64,000 nt of DNA from Anthostomella pinea (Eukaryota; Ascomycota; Sordariomycetes; Xylariales; Xylariaceae): NCBI GenBank assembly GCA_963556695.1, contig CAUWAG010000004.1, forward strand, positions 1,116,001-1,180,000, given 5' to 3'. Below, piece by piece: positions 1-13,407 of the stretch (position 1 is its first letter; each line of letters opens with the position of its first letter). The position numbers and the translations under genes are program-made. A model generated the notes under the pieces. It saw only the letters and a program-made list of their open reading frames with translations, searched no databases and was not told the DNA's origin.

Positions 1-1078
1 GCATGGCTGTCAGGTAGGCACATATCGACCCCTTTCCATTTGTTCCAGCTACGTGGATGGCCTTCCATGTCTGTGGTGTATGCCGCAACAGAGCCGCGAC
101 GCGGGCCAAACCTAGATCGATCATGATGCCGGCTGACTGGACATCTGGAATGCCTTGGACGATTGTGATAGGGGTTTGATGTTTGCTTGGTGGTGATGTT
201 TACCGTAACCTGTGAGTCACCAGATCGTAGGGTTCTCAAGTTCAGAATAGGACATGGCCCCAGTCGCAGAGTCGAGCAATCTCAGCCTGTCAATTTGGGA
301 AAGGTCGTTGACCGGCTGACATAATTGGCCCAGTCAGGCGGTCAGCGTGGCTTTGCCGGGTGTGGCTAGTTGCCCTGACAGCCCGAGAAAAGGTGTCCGA
401 GATGCCGGCTGTTTGAGCAGTACTTCTATCTTCGCCTCAACTACCGGCCAAAGCCCTCAATTCCCCTTCCAGCCTCCAGCCTCCAGCCTCCAGCCCAGGT
501 CGGTCTCCAGCATTATCCAGGATTTCGTCGTCTGTTTTGGATCTGTTCAATACCCTGTGTCAGATGTTGGATCCCAGATATGGTGCCCTTAGGTGCAGTA
601 CCCGCTAGGGGGCTGCCAGAGGACCAGTGGATCCACCCTGGCATGGTGCAGTATGGTATTTAGCTGTAGATTAGCCCTGCCGAGCATACTTGAGAATGAC
701 AACAACATTTGCAGCAACCACTCGCACCCCCAAGGCTTGTGACCCTTCTAGAATCTCACACCCTGCCATAATATTCCATCATCATCTTGGCCTGTTCTCT
801 TCATTTCACCCACTTGACCCCACGAAACGGGTTCCATCATCCAGTCGCCTAAGAACACAACTTGCGCAATCGCCTCGCACTCTTCATCCACCACCGTCGC
901 GTCAAAGACACTTCGTCTGCTATCTTCCAACTTCCGTCGCTTAACCTACCTAGCTTGCGCACTTCAAGGTTGAGTGTTTGCGACGCGGCTATTGTGTCCC
1001 ATCCTCCCATCGAACCGCTCCTTAGCCTCACCTTGTCGCTTGTTGCCACGCGTGCGCACCAGCCAACTGGGTGCTAAA
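1..1078. other. Intergenic, no gene recognised
   Basis: No open frame here has recognisable protein character. A short run of about four tandem CAGCCTC-type units lies near 470-495. The stretch just before 1079 is pyrimidine-rich and probably serves as promoter and 5' leader for the next gene. Confidence 0.5.
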
Positions 1079-2496
1079 ATGGGTCTACCGTAAGCTCACC
1101 ACTGTTCGCGACGCGCTCGCGCGTCGCATTATCACTGTCATCCCCCTTCTCGTCTAGCTGCACGTAGGAGTCATCGTAGATATCCTGCAAATTGTCTTGA
1201 CTACCTAGTTGCATCTGTTGAACTGCCCCCGTTTTTATGTCACAAACAATAGTGCATTCACGATTGCTGACATATCTGGCTGCGCTTGCAGACTGTTCAT
1301 TGCCCCTGTCGAGTCGGACATCCCGTCCAAACCGGCCGCGAAGAGCTCTGCCGACCCGGTCCATGCACGATCCCCAATCCGCCGTCGTTCTGACCCGCGC
1401 CGTCAGCCCAGCGGAATCGAACGACACCGGCAACGCTTGCTTGCCGCTCTGCAGAATCAAGATGGCCTCCCTGCACCTCTTGCCGCTGCGAGAGCCGATG
1501 CAGTTGCAGCTCAAGCTCATCAGGAACGACGTAGTCCTCTCGACGACTCGGAGGCATTGAGTGATCTTCTTTTTGTTGCTCGTGGGCATGAGAGCGAGCG
1601 AGAGCCCGAACGTGTACGGCCGAGACGCGCCCACAACCTATATGAACCAGAATCCGACGAGCTCATACCTTGGACATATCGAGCAGCCGATATGGTTCCA
1701 CCTCTTGCTGTGCCACTGGCAAATCCAGCTCGATCAGTATGCATCCCATGTCGCTACACCATTGCTCCTCGAGTCCCCTACTAACTTCAAACCACAGTCA
1801 AGGGCTGCAACCTCTGCCTTTGCTCGCTTGGACCCACCCGGCTACTCCTCTGTCCGAGTAGCTGCACGACCATCCTTACACCGCGAACAGGATGACCAGC
1901 GCCGCCGGATGATGACACAACTTGAGACTGAGCGCATGCGTCGCAGGTCGCACCGCCACATTCAACGGAATGGCCAGCGCGTCCGTTATGTTGACGGGCT
2001 AGGAGACCGAGATCGTAGCCTTAGCCCTGAGGGTGATGGTGTGTGGGATACACTCCAGTCGACTCTGACCCCCGACCCTCAACCACCCAGCGTCGGTTCC
2101 TCTTTCGCATCGGCAAATGCTTCTACAGCAGCGTCTCAAAGCAACATGGCCAACTCATCCAACACTTCTATAACAAGCCCAGAGGATATGGAGCCACCTT
2201 GCGATCCTGTCGACACGCAGGGAGATGATAACGGCGAAGCAGATGACATCGAGGGACGGCATGCTGGATCCTCCCTGCGACCCACACCTCGTGAGCGACG
2301 GTCCTACGCTAACGTCGCAGCTGAGTTGGACTCGTGGCAGTCGGCCGAGGATTCCGAAAACCCAGAAGCGGATAGAGAGTGGTTATCCGGCATGCACCGG
2401 ATTGTGAGCGGACTGGCCACCCGAGAGGACATCCCAGATGAGTGGTGGGCGCAAGCTGGTCTTAGTCGCTCGATGTCGTGGGAGGAGTCCAATTAG
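1079..2496 (+). CDS. Conserved fungal hypothetical protein (384 aa, 3 exons)
   Basis: Proposed exons are 1079-1089, 1292-1736 and 1798-2496. All junctions are GT..AG and the phases match, giving 384 residues. The first exon encodes only MGLP-; the spliced start reads MGLPLFIAPVESD. I recall this opening from uncharacterised ascomycete proteins, but that is memory and not a search. The middle is Arg-rich (SPIRRRSDPRRQPSG). The last third is acidic and Ser/Thr-rich, ending in a Trp-containing block (DREWLSGM, DEWWAQAGL) that looks like the most conserved part. There is no signal peptide or membrane segment. The tiny first exon means the start is easily missed: open frames alone would suggest starts at 1209 or 1561. 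The function is unknown. The opposite-strand frames here are shadows. Confidence 0.75.
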
Positions 2497-4228
2497 AAGG
2501 CATGCCAGAGCAGCAGCATGGCGTCAGGGGAGGAAAAGGCAGGTCATGATGAGGATTGATAACCCGTTTTCGAGTACGAAAAAGGACTCTGGCGTTTGGT
2601 GTGACAGGACAAAAAGGTCACGTTTGAATTGTGGGATTATACGCTCTATGGCTTATAGCTCTTGTCCGGTAACATTGTATCATGATTGTACATCTAGTTG
2701 TCCCTGGCCAGCGGTACCGGCTGGTCGAAGCTGGCTGGTGGTTATATACCCATTGTTGATCTGTGAGGGCTGAGCTGATACCAACTTGCCAGCTTCTTTG
2801 CAAAGGCGGTGTGATGTGTGCTGCGATCTGTGAAGCGCAGCACACACAAGTCGGACTGCATTGTCCCACGGTTATGCCCACTAGGCATTTCTAGAGTGTC
2901 CTGTCCCGGTGTACGTTTTCCATCGACTGTCAGAGATGAGTCTGATGTTATCGCAGAATCACAGGCAAGCACATTGTTTACCAACCAGCAGACACACTGG
3001 CACATGGCCCTTGTGTCGATATGCAAGACAGATGTGCATGTACGTCGAGCTCGTGCTCAAGGGTAACATTGGACCAACCGACGAAACAAAACGGACAGAC
3101 AAACTGACGATGGACTCTCTGACTCTGCCCTCTCTGCCTCTTTGAGCAGCGTAGAAGTTACCGACAACTGGGAATAAGCGACCCACTGCGGGAGAAGAAT
3201 GGGCATTGATTGCCATGGCGCTAGAGAGCCCTAAATTCAAGGCAGGTCGCAGTAGCCCCAACATGAGACAGGGCGGTCTGCCAGTGGGATCGCGTGCCTG
3301 ACTGCACCGATGGTCCGCTGTGGCCAAGTCGATTCGGGTAGGTGTCACCAATCAAGGCTCTTCCACAGATGGAAGCTCCAGCATGCCCAGTGACCAGGCC
3401 CCAGGACAGCGAATTGGAAGAAACTCACACACTGGAACCAACATTGGTCCTACCGGTACAACCCCGCGATGGTGCTAGGGGCGATTGACATTGACCGACA
3501 CCCTCACCACAACATCCGGATCAGCGATTCACAGATTCACAGGAACAGGTGCCCACACTGCCACAACAACTGGTGGTGAATCAGCAATCAGCAAAGCATG
3601 TCCAGATGACATAGTCAGATTGCACGTCCTTCCACACCTGCGCCTTACCTACTGCACGGTTTCCCAACCGGCCTCCGCCTTTGAGCCGGTAATGAAGTTC
3701 AAGTTGGTTATTGGAACTTTGACGGCTTCGGAGCTACACCACACCTACTACCGGACATAAGGCACGCACTTATTGGGCACTCCTACGCCTTGAGAAGGCA
3801 GGCATCTAGTAGGTAAGTTAGGTCGACGTGGAATTGAAGCTTGGGTTTAGCCTGACTGACTTGGCCAGTTCTCTCCCCGACCCACCACCACGACAGCTGG
3901 GAGGCAGATATTTATGATACCCGACGAACAACAAGACAGCTTTCAGCCCGTCTACCAAGCTACCTCCCTAGTTCGGCGAGACGACCTGACGACGAACCGT
4001 GCCACCCTCTACGAAATTTCCCAGAAACAGGCTGTTGGTGTCCAAGGAAGAGCAGAGTAACTCTCAGCTGGAATGAAAGACTTTGCTTTGCGCCGCCAGC
4101 GACGCGTGCTTCCCGTACCGCACCAACATCCCGTCTTCTTCTTCCACCAGCGCCGCAAGCCTGACTCGACGCCTAACCATCGAGCCGCAGTATAGCGAGG
4201 AGGGCGAACGATTCGACCGCCGCCGGCC
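2497..4228. other. Intergenic, no gene recognised
   Basis: About 1.7 kb separates the hypothetical gene from the sepH-like kinase gene. Short frames occur on both strands, but none has domain-like sequence or paired splice sites. The last few hundred bases are C/T-rich and probably hold the kinase promoter and leader. Confidence 0.5.
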
Positions 4229-7200
4229 ATGGCGCCCAGCTCGGGGCACAACTCCGATCCACCTAATGGTGCATTGTCGAATGACCGCCGTTTCCATGTC
4301 GCGAACGCAAAGTCTGCCGCCGCAGCCTCGAGGCACGAGCGAACACCCAATACACCCAGGAAGGAGAGCAGTGGGCGAGAGAAGGCGCTGCAGGACCCGG
4401 GTCTGAAGGACTACGTACGTTGATATCCTTCGAGAAGCTGTAGACAAAGGAGCTCGGTTGTGCTGTGAGACATGGGGCTGACTGGGCTTGCTATAGCGTC
4501 TAGGAGAGTGTCTGGGCAAGGGCGCATTCGGCTCCGTCTATAAGGCCATCCATTGGGGCACCGGCGAGGCGGTCGCTGTGAAGCAGATCAAGCTGGGCAA
4601 CCTGCCAAAGAGCGAGCTACGGATGATAGAGGTAGGCTGGTGCAATCTGGATGGACGAGAATATCACTGACAGGGAAACAGGCAGAAATCGATCTGCTGA
4701 AGAACTTGAATGTGGGAGAACCCCGGGTCTATCGAAGCTCTTGCTTCATGACATACGTGCGCGGCTAACCTCTCTCAGCATGACAATATTGTCAAGTACA
4801 TTGGTTTTGTCAAATCAATCGACTGTCTCAACATCATACTTGAGTTGGTCCACCACCTCCGCATGCTAACGATTTCGCACAGGCTGACAGACACGTTAGA
4901 TACTGTGAAAACGGCTCTTTACATTCTGTATGCAAGGCATATGGCAAGTTTCCTGAGAATCTCGTTGGTGTCTACATGACACAGGTTCTGCAAGGGCTTC
5001 AGTATCTCCATGATCAGGGTGTCATTCATCGAGACATCAAAGGAGCGAACATCTTGACAACCAAGGATGGTAAAGTAAAACTGGCAGATTTTGGTGTGTC
5101 AACCAGCACACTTGCTGGCCCTGACAAAGAGGCTCAAGTGGTCGGCACTCCTTATTGGATGGCCCCTGAGATCATCGAACTCTCTGGAGCGAGCCCGGCT
5201 TCCGATATATGGAGTTTGGGCTGTACTGTGATTGAGTTGCTGCAAGGCAGACCTCCATATCATCACCTGCAAGCCATGCCTGCTCTCTTCGCCATTGTCA
5301 ATGATGACCATCCCCCGCTGCCCGAGGGAGTTTCTTCGGTTAGTGCCTCGCCTGTGGATGCCGTTGAAGATACCTGTAGTACGTGAGTCGCTAACGAAGT
5401 CTTAGGCTGCGCGCGATTTTCTTATCCAATGCTTCCAGAAAGATCCCAACTTGCGGGTATCGGCAAAGAAACTGTTGAAACACAATTGGATAGTAGGCTG
5501 TAGAAGGAGCGATGCCCCTGTATCAAAGGTACCGGCAGATTACAGCCAAGCCGTTGAGGAGGTCAAGCAGTGGAACAAGGCTCTCACATCCTCCGACAGC
5601 AATCTTCGAGCGTCTACAGGTTCAGACTCTGGCGGCCCTCCGCAACAAGCTCACCAGATGTCACGACTCACTTCGCAGGAATCATCAAGGTCTAATATGC
5701 CCACTCCAGCAAAGCTTCCGTTCTCATTGGCGAAGACGAGGCCCTCAGCAGAAGACTTTCGCTCTCCCGAGCTTGCTGGTAAGCCTTCATTGATAGCATG
5801 CTTCTGTGAGTCATGTATCTTATACACTACTAACATGCTTGCCAGATGATGATAACTGGGACGATGACTTTGCCACAGCCATCTCACCTAGTGCCTTACA
5901 ACTGCCGCATATCAAGCCACAAGATCACTTTGGTGGCATGCTTTCGTCTGAACGCCTCAAAGCTTTCGCGTCTATAGATCATTCGCGTGATGTCTCTGGT
6001 GGCTGGGATCAGGATCTTGGCGGCGAGCCGATTACAGTGAAGAAACTGGTGCCGGTGGTGGATGAGGATCCCCAAGAGAAGACCATACGGCCCAATTGGA
6101 GCATGTTCGCAAAACCCGAGAAGGCTCCGGAAACGACGGCTCAGACATCGAAGTCCTCGCCTCGTAAGGGTTCAGGCAGCAGTCACCGCCGTCAGAAATC
6201 CCGTGCGAAGGTCAATAACGGCAACAGATTCGAGTTGCCAGCCCGGCCTGATTTGGGTTACAGAGAGCAAACGATAGAGGACTACTCGGATCTCTTCGAT
6301 GACAACGACAACGACAGTGTCTTCAGCCAGAAACTGGGTTTGATAAAGAAGCCTGATGCTCCTCAACTATTTCACCCCTCAGATCTCACATCTCTTCCGC
6401 GTTTCACGCAATCACCTGAGACAGGCAGCACCCGGCGGAAACCGACCTCGCGGCCTTCAGTACTTCCTAGTCGCCCAATGGTAAGAACGAAATCATCGAT
6501 TGAGATTCAAAGGTTCGCCGAAGGGGAAGATGACGAGGACTTCTCTGACGTCTTTGGCCCTGGTGAACAATTCACCGATCAAGACGAGAGTGATCGGGGA
6601 TCTGAGAACGGCAACCTTATGATACTATCACGCCTGTCTAACAACTCCTGGCTTGGTGACGACGAAGACGAGGAAGACCCTTTTGCTTCTATGGACCCAG
6701 GTTGGGACGAAATGGATCTGGAGGCAAACATTGCACGCGACAGACATGCCAGACTTGCTGAGAAGGTCGAGGCGCTAGTCCGTTCCCTTAAAACTACCGA
6801 AGGTGAAGAGAAGCTCATGGAGCTTTCTGAAGACCTAGTAAGTCTACCATATCTTGGACAGTACGCGATCTTTTGCTTACTAACATGGCTCAGCTTGCCT
6901 TGCTCTGGGAGAGCAGCGAAGTCAAGGATCTCATCATCAGCGCACACGGGTTACTCCCTATCCTTGAAATACTGGAGCCGTGTACCGTAAAGAGCAGGCA
7001 GCACATGATACTGCAGTTTCTCAAGGTCGTCAATACGGTTTGTAATGCAAGATAGCCCTGCGCTGCCAGAGTGCTGACTGGCTTTAGATCATCTTGGACG
7101 ATGTGGAGCTCCAAGAGAACCTGTGCTTCGTGGGTGGTATTCCGATCATCACCAAGTTCGCAGCACGCCAGTACTCGAACGAGATCCGACTAGAAGCGGC

Positions 7201-9186
7201 TGCTTTTGTGAGACAGATGTACCAGACATCCACTCTGACTCTCCAGATGTTTGTCAGTGCCGGTGGTCTAAACGTGCTTGTCGAGTTCTTGGATGAGGAC
7301 TACGACAGCGCGAGAGATCTAGTGCTCATTGGCGTCAACGGCATCTGGAATGTCTTTGAGCTCCAGGTTCGTCGCCCAGATGAATCTTGCTTCCAGGTAC
7401 TGCAACTAATCTGCTCTTTAGGGCCCTACTCCCAAGAACGACTTCTGCCGAATATTCTCGAGAAGCAAGATTCTTGACCCACTTGCTCTAGTGCTACATC
7501 GAGTACTGGACGAAGATGTTGAGACCGAGCTGGCAGAGTTGATCGAGGGTCGCATTGTCAACATATTCTACCTCTTTTCGCAGGCTGAAAACTACGTCAA
7601 GGAGATGGTGGCGGATCGGCAAGTGTTGAAGAGTAAGGCTCGCCCCCACTACGGGGAAAACCAGGCTGACATGTTCGCTAGGCGTTCTGAAGGACCTTCG
7701 GCGCATGACACCCGCACATCAGATCACGATGCTCAAATTCATCAAGAACCTATCAATGCTGACAACGACACTCGACGTGCTTCATTCTGCCGATGCGATT
7801 GACCTACTGATCGATCTGCTTGGCAGTAGCATGAAGAGAGGACATCCCCACTTCCGCGAGATCTGCAATCAAGTGCTCAACACAATGTTCAACTTATGTC
7901 GACTCAGCAAGGATCGCCAGGAGTACGCTGCTGTCAATGGAATCATTCCTCTTCTTCTCAAGATCATGAAGACCGATCGTCCACCGAAGGAGTTTGCACT
8001 TCCCATTCTTTGCGACATGGCCCACTCGGGAAGCAAAGGGCGCAGGTTCTTGTGGCAGAATAAGGGCTTGGACTTTTACGTCTCCCTTCTTGCGGATCAG
8101 TATTGGCAGGTCACCGCACTTGATGCTATCTTTGTTTGGTAAGAGCTTGAGCCCAAGGACGTGTTGCAGGAAGCCAGCTAACATCTCTCAAGGTTGCAGG
8201 AAGAGACCGCCAAGGTAGAGGGCCACCTGTTGAATGGCAAATTCACGGAAGCAATCAGGTCGTGCTTCAATAACCAAAAGATCAATGCTTTCGACCCCAA
8301 TCTACTCGAGCCCCTGCTCAAACTCCTGCGTCTCTCGCCATCTCTGGCAGCGTCTTTGGCCAAGTCAGACATGTATGGTGGTGTGGCTCAAAAGCTGACA
8401 CATAAGAAAGCTGTCGTGCGGCTCAACCTCCTCCGTCTTGTGCGAATCATACTTGAATCGCGGGAGAACGACTACTTTAGTAGCCCTATGAATCGGCAGC
8501 TTCGGCAGCTACAGGACTCTATTCGAACCCTTGCAGAGAAGGATACCGCAGTGCTTGTACGGAATCTAGCGTCCGACCTTGTCGTCTCGCATATCGACGG
8601 CAACACGGACCAGCTTGGACCGCCCATGCCCCTTCAATCTGGGTCGACAGCGGGCACCGGTCGTAGCCGGTCCAATCCGAGACAGATATACACCCCGCCT
8701 TCACATCAGTCTACACCCTCTATGCCTCAGACACCAACGCATGCTTCGCGTCCATTTCAGTCGGCCGCATACATGGAGATTGCTTCCAGCCCGAAGCGCT
8801 CGGCCATATCGCTGGCGCACGAGCGTGATGCTGCTATCAATCGTCCCAGAAGCCGAGACGGGTCTTCGGGAGTTCCCTACAGCTCGATTCCACGTCGAGT
8901 GAGTGGTGATGCTGCTAGCAGCTCTGGTGGAGGCAAGCACCGCTTGTCAAGAAACTCGCCCTTGTATTCACGCCCGAGCCTAAGTGGGTTGGCGGCTTCG
9001 CGCAGCGAGAGCGTATCTTCGAATAAGGAGAATCTCACGAATACTACGGCTGATTCTCCACGATACCCGACGAGACAACCACCGCCTGGTTTTAGTAGTA
9101 GTTCGGGGCCAAGCTCGTCGTCTTATCCGGCGAAGCAGAGACGAAGCAGAGCACCCAGTGACGGGAAGAATAAATGGAGCGCGTAG
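4229..9186 (+). CDS. sepH: Septation protein kinase SepH/Cdc7-like
   Basis: Twelve exons: 4229-4414, 4497-4631, 4682-4711, 4779-4843, 4900-5338, 5406-5778, 5846-6837, 6894-7037, 7088-7366, 7422-7632, 7682-8138, 8193-9186. All are GT..AG with consistent phase and give about 1434 aa. The Ser/Thr kinase domain (about residues 63-315) has the Gly loop GKGAFG, VAVK Lys91, HRD 182-184, DFG 202-204 and APE near 227-229. A long acidic linker follows. From about 741 to 1150 is a helical region of Arm-like character, and the tail is Ser-rich and basic. This matches Cdc7 of S. pombe and SepH of Aspergillus, the Ste20/MAP3K-like kinase of the septation initiation network, which acts at the spindle pole body and signals for septum formation. 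The start at 4229 sits in a good context (GCCATGG). All key catalytic residues are present. Function is inferred from the family. Confidence 0.93.
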
Positions 9187-10205
9187 TGGCGCTTCGTGCT
9201 ATGATGTAACGAGTGTCATGCATCTGAAAAGACCCTCTTCCTATACGTAGGGGGTCTCTTCAACTTTTCATACAAGCATACTGCATGGCAAAGGAGCATC
9301 GGCGTCTTGTTTTCATTGGAGGATGTTTGCAAGCTTCTGTTTCGTCTGCATAGAGGCATTTACACGGGTTGGCATTGGTCGATTGTGAGACGGGAAAACA
9401 CAGGGCATGATGGGATGGACTCATTCGAAAACTCCGATGCACGTTTCGTTGACCAACGTGTCTTGGATGAGAGATGAGTGATGGCTGTCAGTTAGTATAT
9501 GCGTCTGCTATATTCGTGTGGGAGTAGGTCAGACCGACCGACACGGGGGGCTGCGGTGTTGTAGTGTGTGGTATATAATAGAACAATATTGTTGTTCAGC
9601 TGCGATCTCCTTTGAAGGTTTGGATGTTGGACTTCGTTTGACCTTGGTGATTAGTCGGGTGATTAGTCGGAACGTCGTGGCCATCAAGGTGTCTGATTTT
9701 GACATTTTGATGAAGACTCGGCTCAGGACTACTTGTACTGCGATGAATTCGTATCAGTCAAGGACTTCGAAAATCGGTCAAGTGGCCTTTAGCTATGCTC
9801 GTTTATACCATGAGCGAAGCGCTCGTGCTGAATACTTCGTCGATCATCTTCGCTGCATACAACATGTCCTGAAGCTGGAGCGCATGTTATTGCAGCATTG
9901 CCGACACTTCTTGATGCGACAGCATAGCGTGCCCTGAACTATTGATGTTAGATGGGAAGGTCCGCGACAAGTCCTGGTAAGTTATCTAATCGATGATTAA
10001 CTATCAAGGATTGCTAAGCGTAACAGAGGTTTGTGCGAGACATGACTCTCTCGTCACATAGCAGTCTTGACCTTGCTACTTCCGACTCGAGATATTAGAC
10101 CTTCGCAACAAAACCGCAGCGACGAACTCCATGACCGCAGACCGGCGGCGATATCCAAATTCAACAGGGGGTCGGTCGACCCTTAAATCAGAATCAGAAT
10201 CAGAA
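9187..10205. other. Intergenic, no gene recognised
   Basis: This stretch holds the 3' flank of the kinase gene and about 1 kb of sequence without a convincing gene. A small hexamer repeat (AGAATC-type) lies near 10186-10206, next to the 3' end of the following minus-strand gene. Confidence 0.5.
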
Positions 10206-10969
10206 TCAGTGATTATAAGCAATCTTCGCCTTCTTGGCCTTCCTCTCGCACTCCTTCACGACATCGACCAGGATCCGGACGGTGCAGTCTCTGAAGACGC
10301 ACTCGCGACAGTAGTGGTCCTTCTTGTCCTTGTCCTCCGGGTGGGCGTTGCCGCCCAGCGGAATCATCATCATGTAGGAACTCGCATCGGCGGTGGCATT
10401 CGCTGTTCCGTTGATGTTGGTGCTGGCGCTGGCGCTGGCGTTGGCACTCCCATTCCCATTAATTTTCGCGCTGGCTTTGGCTCTCGGTTTCGCACTCTTC
10501 TTCTTCGCCCTCCTGGTCTTCCTCCGCAGGCAATCCCAGAAGAAACCCGACGGCTGTAACGCCGCCCGCCTCCTCGCGATATCTCCTTGGCCACCCAAGC
10601 CCGATAGCCCCAAAGCGCGTCCTCGAGGACCAAGCAGTCCGCCAAGCGAATGCAGAAGTCTTCTACGGAACCTGAGTTCCAGGGCCGGAAGCGGTTGTGG
10701 CCCCAGCCGCAGTCGGCGTAGACGGCGCTGTCGTGCGCGCGGTCCCGCGAGCCGGGCAGGTGGATGGCCTCGATGCGGGAGGTCGTTTTGTAGGTCTTCG
10801 TGTCGCGCTTGCGCCATGCGTTAGCGGGGGATAGCGCGGCGTTGAGGGTGTGGATTTTTTGTTGGATTATGGGATGGACCGACGATGTTAGGATGAAGGG
10901 GGCGCGGACGCAGAGGGGGGGTTGGGTGGGTTTGTTCTGGTGTTGGTGGTGGTGAAGAGCCACCCACAT
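10206..10969 (-). pseudogene. Hypothetical protein gene with a frame break near 10560
   Basis: Two overlapping minus-strand frames appear to be parts of one gene. The upstream frame (10969 down to about 10560) carries protein-like sequence with Trp and Cys-rich segments (YADCGWGHNRFRPW, DCLVLEDALWGYRAWVAKE). After about 10560 the protein-like sequence continues in the other frame (SGFFWDCLRRKTRRAKKK). It then runs through an Asn/Ala/Ser-rich stretch encoded by GCTGGC-type hexamers to a Cys-containing, Lys-rich end (CRECVFRDC, then KKAKIAYNH). I found no GT..AG intron of plausible length at the switch, so a one-base indel or a sequencing error is likeliest. The start codon is uncertain. I do not recognise the family. 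Confidence 0.45.
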
Positions 10970-12534
10970 CTTTGCGGTTTGGGTTGTGGGCTTTGGTTGA
11001 TTTGGTGGTTGAGGGGTGTAGTCGCGAGGAGCTGGTGGTATTTTGGCTATACGTGCTTTGAGCGTGTATGTGTTTCTGGACTTCGTGGGTCGCGAGGTTG
11101 GGTTGGACAGGTGCAGGTTGTTGGGTTAGTTATTGAGGACTACGAGCAACTAGAGAAGGTCTTTTATCTTTTGTTCTCTCCGGCGTCCATGTCTGGTAGT
11201 TTGACATGATTGGTTACTCAAACGAGAGTTTCGAAGACTGATAAGCTTTATGGTGTATTGAGTTTTTGTTAGAATACGTGCTCAGTGGCGTATTTAGCCT
11301 TGTTATAAGCAGTATATATGTCACCCTATGGGATCACCTGGTAGCTGTCAGAGGTCTCTTTCCCACCTGTTTGAGTGGGATGGTACCCTCATTGCTATCC
11401 TTCTTCCCTTCCAATATAGACCATGTCTAAATCTCACAGTTTACCCCAGCTAAGAATTTCACATGTCGACGCTCTCCACGATGCCAACTTGGTACCATGT
11501 CTTGTACTAACCTTCGATTTGTCTAATATCTAAAGCTTTCGAGGTGCGCGCATTCAATCGCAGATGGGACATTCAGCTATATTCAATATTGAAGATACAT
11601 ACATGACGAGCGACCTGTTGCGCCTGTCGTCCCCATCAGTCGGTGGTTACCGTGAACAAATCGCAAAACGTTGTTCTTTTAGCCATTGGCCCGTATATTG
11701 GTTTGAGCTCATGATAACTCACCCTCCGTCTTTGTAGTCTCGCCAAACGCAGGGAAAGAGAAGAATAGTGGGCGTATCCGGAGTCTCACTTCGACGAGCG
11801 TCAAGACGCGATTCTAACTGGGCCATGTACTCTGGACAGTCTAGTCAAAACATTGGTACAACATACCCAGGAGCCGAACTTCCTGAGTGTCCAGTCTTTG
11901 TTATCTGATGAACAGCCTCGCTGGCACTTGCGAGTCCCGGTCGGCTTATCCATCGCCAACCATGGTTTCTCGTAATGCGATCAGTGGAAGAGAGTTCAGT
12001 CTGATCTTGGAATTTTCTGGCATCTGCTTCTCGCCAGCAATGATTGGGTGACATCCAAGAGCTGTTCTTCACCTCAAGGAAAGGTTCGCCAATGCAGTGT
12101 CAGAACTGAACCTAGGATTGTTCCGAGGCACTACATAGGATCGTGGTGACCTTGACGTGTATTACTTGCCTCCAGCTGATGTCGCTTCGTTGTAACATGA
12201 ACATGTACCCAGAGCTAAGGAGCGGCTGCCACATTAATGTTGTCTGTGCAAGAAGGCGACTTCCAATCACAGCTTTTTTGGAAGTTCCTTCCTCAACACA
12301 GCAGTCACGGTGGCGGGCCTGCACTTACACTTCCCCCTCTTCCAGACTGCCCGGGCGCACAACTCTCAACCTACCTGTAACATCAACAAACTGCTCTGTC
12401 GCTCCAGCAGCACCATGATTCCATCTCGTCCAACTCGAAACTCAAGTCATCAAGTGCTTTATTTGTCTCGCTGAGCTCCGGAGAGGCCGACTTCGACTTC
12501 ACACCCAACAAGAACGCCCTGCGCAGCCTACACC
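10970..12534. other. Intergenic with an old repeat copy near 11265-11413
   Basis: No gene is recognised in this 1.5-kb stretch. The segment 11265-11413 is a diverged inverted copy of sequence at 44877-45015 (separate entry). The last 100 bases before 12535 are C-rich and probably form the leader of the next gene. Confidence 0.5.
11265..11413 (+). repeat. Dispersed repeat, copy 1
   Basis: The core, including GTGCTCAGTGGCGT and CTATGGGATCACCTG, recurs on the opposite strand at about 44925-45015. Weaker similarity extends through 44877. Both copies lie between genes and have no open frame. This is probably a remnant of a transposable element or LTR whose family I cannot name. Confidence 0.6.
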
Positions 12535-13407
12535 ATGGACAGCCACAAGGATGAGACCCCCAGCCGCACGCAAACTACAATCGAAGAGGACCCCGCGAGT
12601 CAGAGCTACACAGGAAACGACCTGGATTCTTCTTTGGACTCGGCAAAGGATGAGCCGTGTGAATTAGCCCTCACACCCGAAGACTCGACGCAGGCGCCAC
12701 CTTCAACCTCAGGGACCAGTGGTGGTGCGCCCATCGTCAAGCCAAAGACCCAAGTCAAAGAGGAACCGGCGGTCACTCTCAATGTTCCAGTCAAGCACAG
12801 GCTCGAAGATGACGATGAGCCTGTCCGGCTCAGCGACATCCCCCCCTTCAAAGCCGAAACGAAACAGGAGGACGAGCCTGACTTCGGGCTTAGTGACATT
12901 CCCCCTTTCAAACCTTACCTTCGGTTCAGTGATAGATCTTCTCGAGACCACGACGAGGTCGACACGAAGTCTACCACGTACAGCACTTTTCGACAGCGGG
13001 TTAACAATGGCGCTCAGGCAAAGATGTTGGAGATCATCCAGGATATGAAGCTGAAGGCTAACGCTCTCGAGGGGTGGATGAGGTTGGTGCTTAAGATGCA
13101 TTTGCCCCATTCCCTACGCGGTTCCGGTATGTTTTCCGAGCAAAGCGAAGCCAATAGCGAAGAGAACGACGAAGAAGAGGACAACGAAGAAGAGCACGAC
13201 GAAGAGGCTCAGGGAATACCTCGACCGTTGGAGGAACATGGAGAATCTCCGGGCGCCAGTCACCAAAAACCGAAGGATCCGCAGCAATTACATGTAGTGC
13301 AACTTGTGGTTGGATTAAAGGATGCCGCAGAAACCATTCTGGAAGGCTCCGGCTTATATGATTGGGTAGCGCTTGCTGCCCAGGGAGTTACGAACATCCA
13401 GCGTTAG
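12535..13407 (+). CDS. Acidic hypothetical protein with repeated LSDIPPFK motif
   Basis: This is a single-exon frame of 290 aa starting in a good context (ACACCATGGAC). The first half is rich in Glu, Asp, Ser, Thr and Pro and looks disordered. It contains the motif LSDIPPFK twice, about 22 residues apart, followed by a similar RFSD element. A helical middle segment (FRQRVNNGAQAKMLEIIQDMKL) may be a coiled coil. An acidic run of Glu/Asp follows (about residues 205-225), and the C-terminus is a hydrophobic helical segment (VVQLVVGLKDAAETIL). There is no signal peptide or membrane span. I do not recognise it. The repeated short motif could be a docking peptide, but that is speculation. Confidence 0.6.
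   Translation: MDSHKDETPSRTQTTIEEDPASQSYTGNDLDSSLDSAKDEPCELALTPEDSTQAPPSTSGTSGGAPIVKPKTQVKEEPAVTLNVPVKHRLEDDDEPVRLSDIPPFKAETKQEDEPDFGLSDIPPFKPYLRFSDRSSRDHDEVDTKSTTYSTFRQRVNNGAQAKMLEIIQDMKLKANALEGWMRLVLKMHLPHSLRGSGMFSEQSEANSEENDEEEDNEEEHDEEAQGIPRPLEEHGESPGASHQKPKDPQQLHVVQLVVGLKDAAETILEGSGLYDWVALAAQGVTNIQR

Noticed and set aside
1209..1784. Separate gene starting at 1209 or 1561
   Set aside because: Both frames join into one spliced gene that starts at 1079 with a very short first exon, with matching splice phases.
12535..13407. Transposon origin for the acidic hypothetical gene
   Set aside because: No terminal repeats or target duplication flank it and no transposase motif is present.
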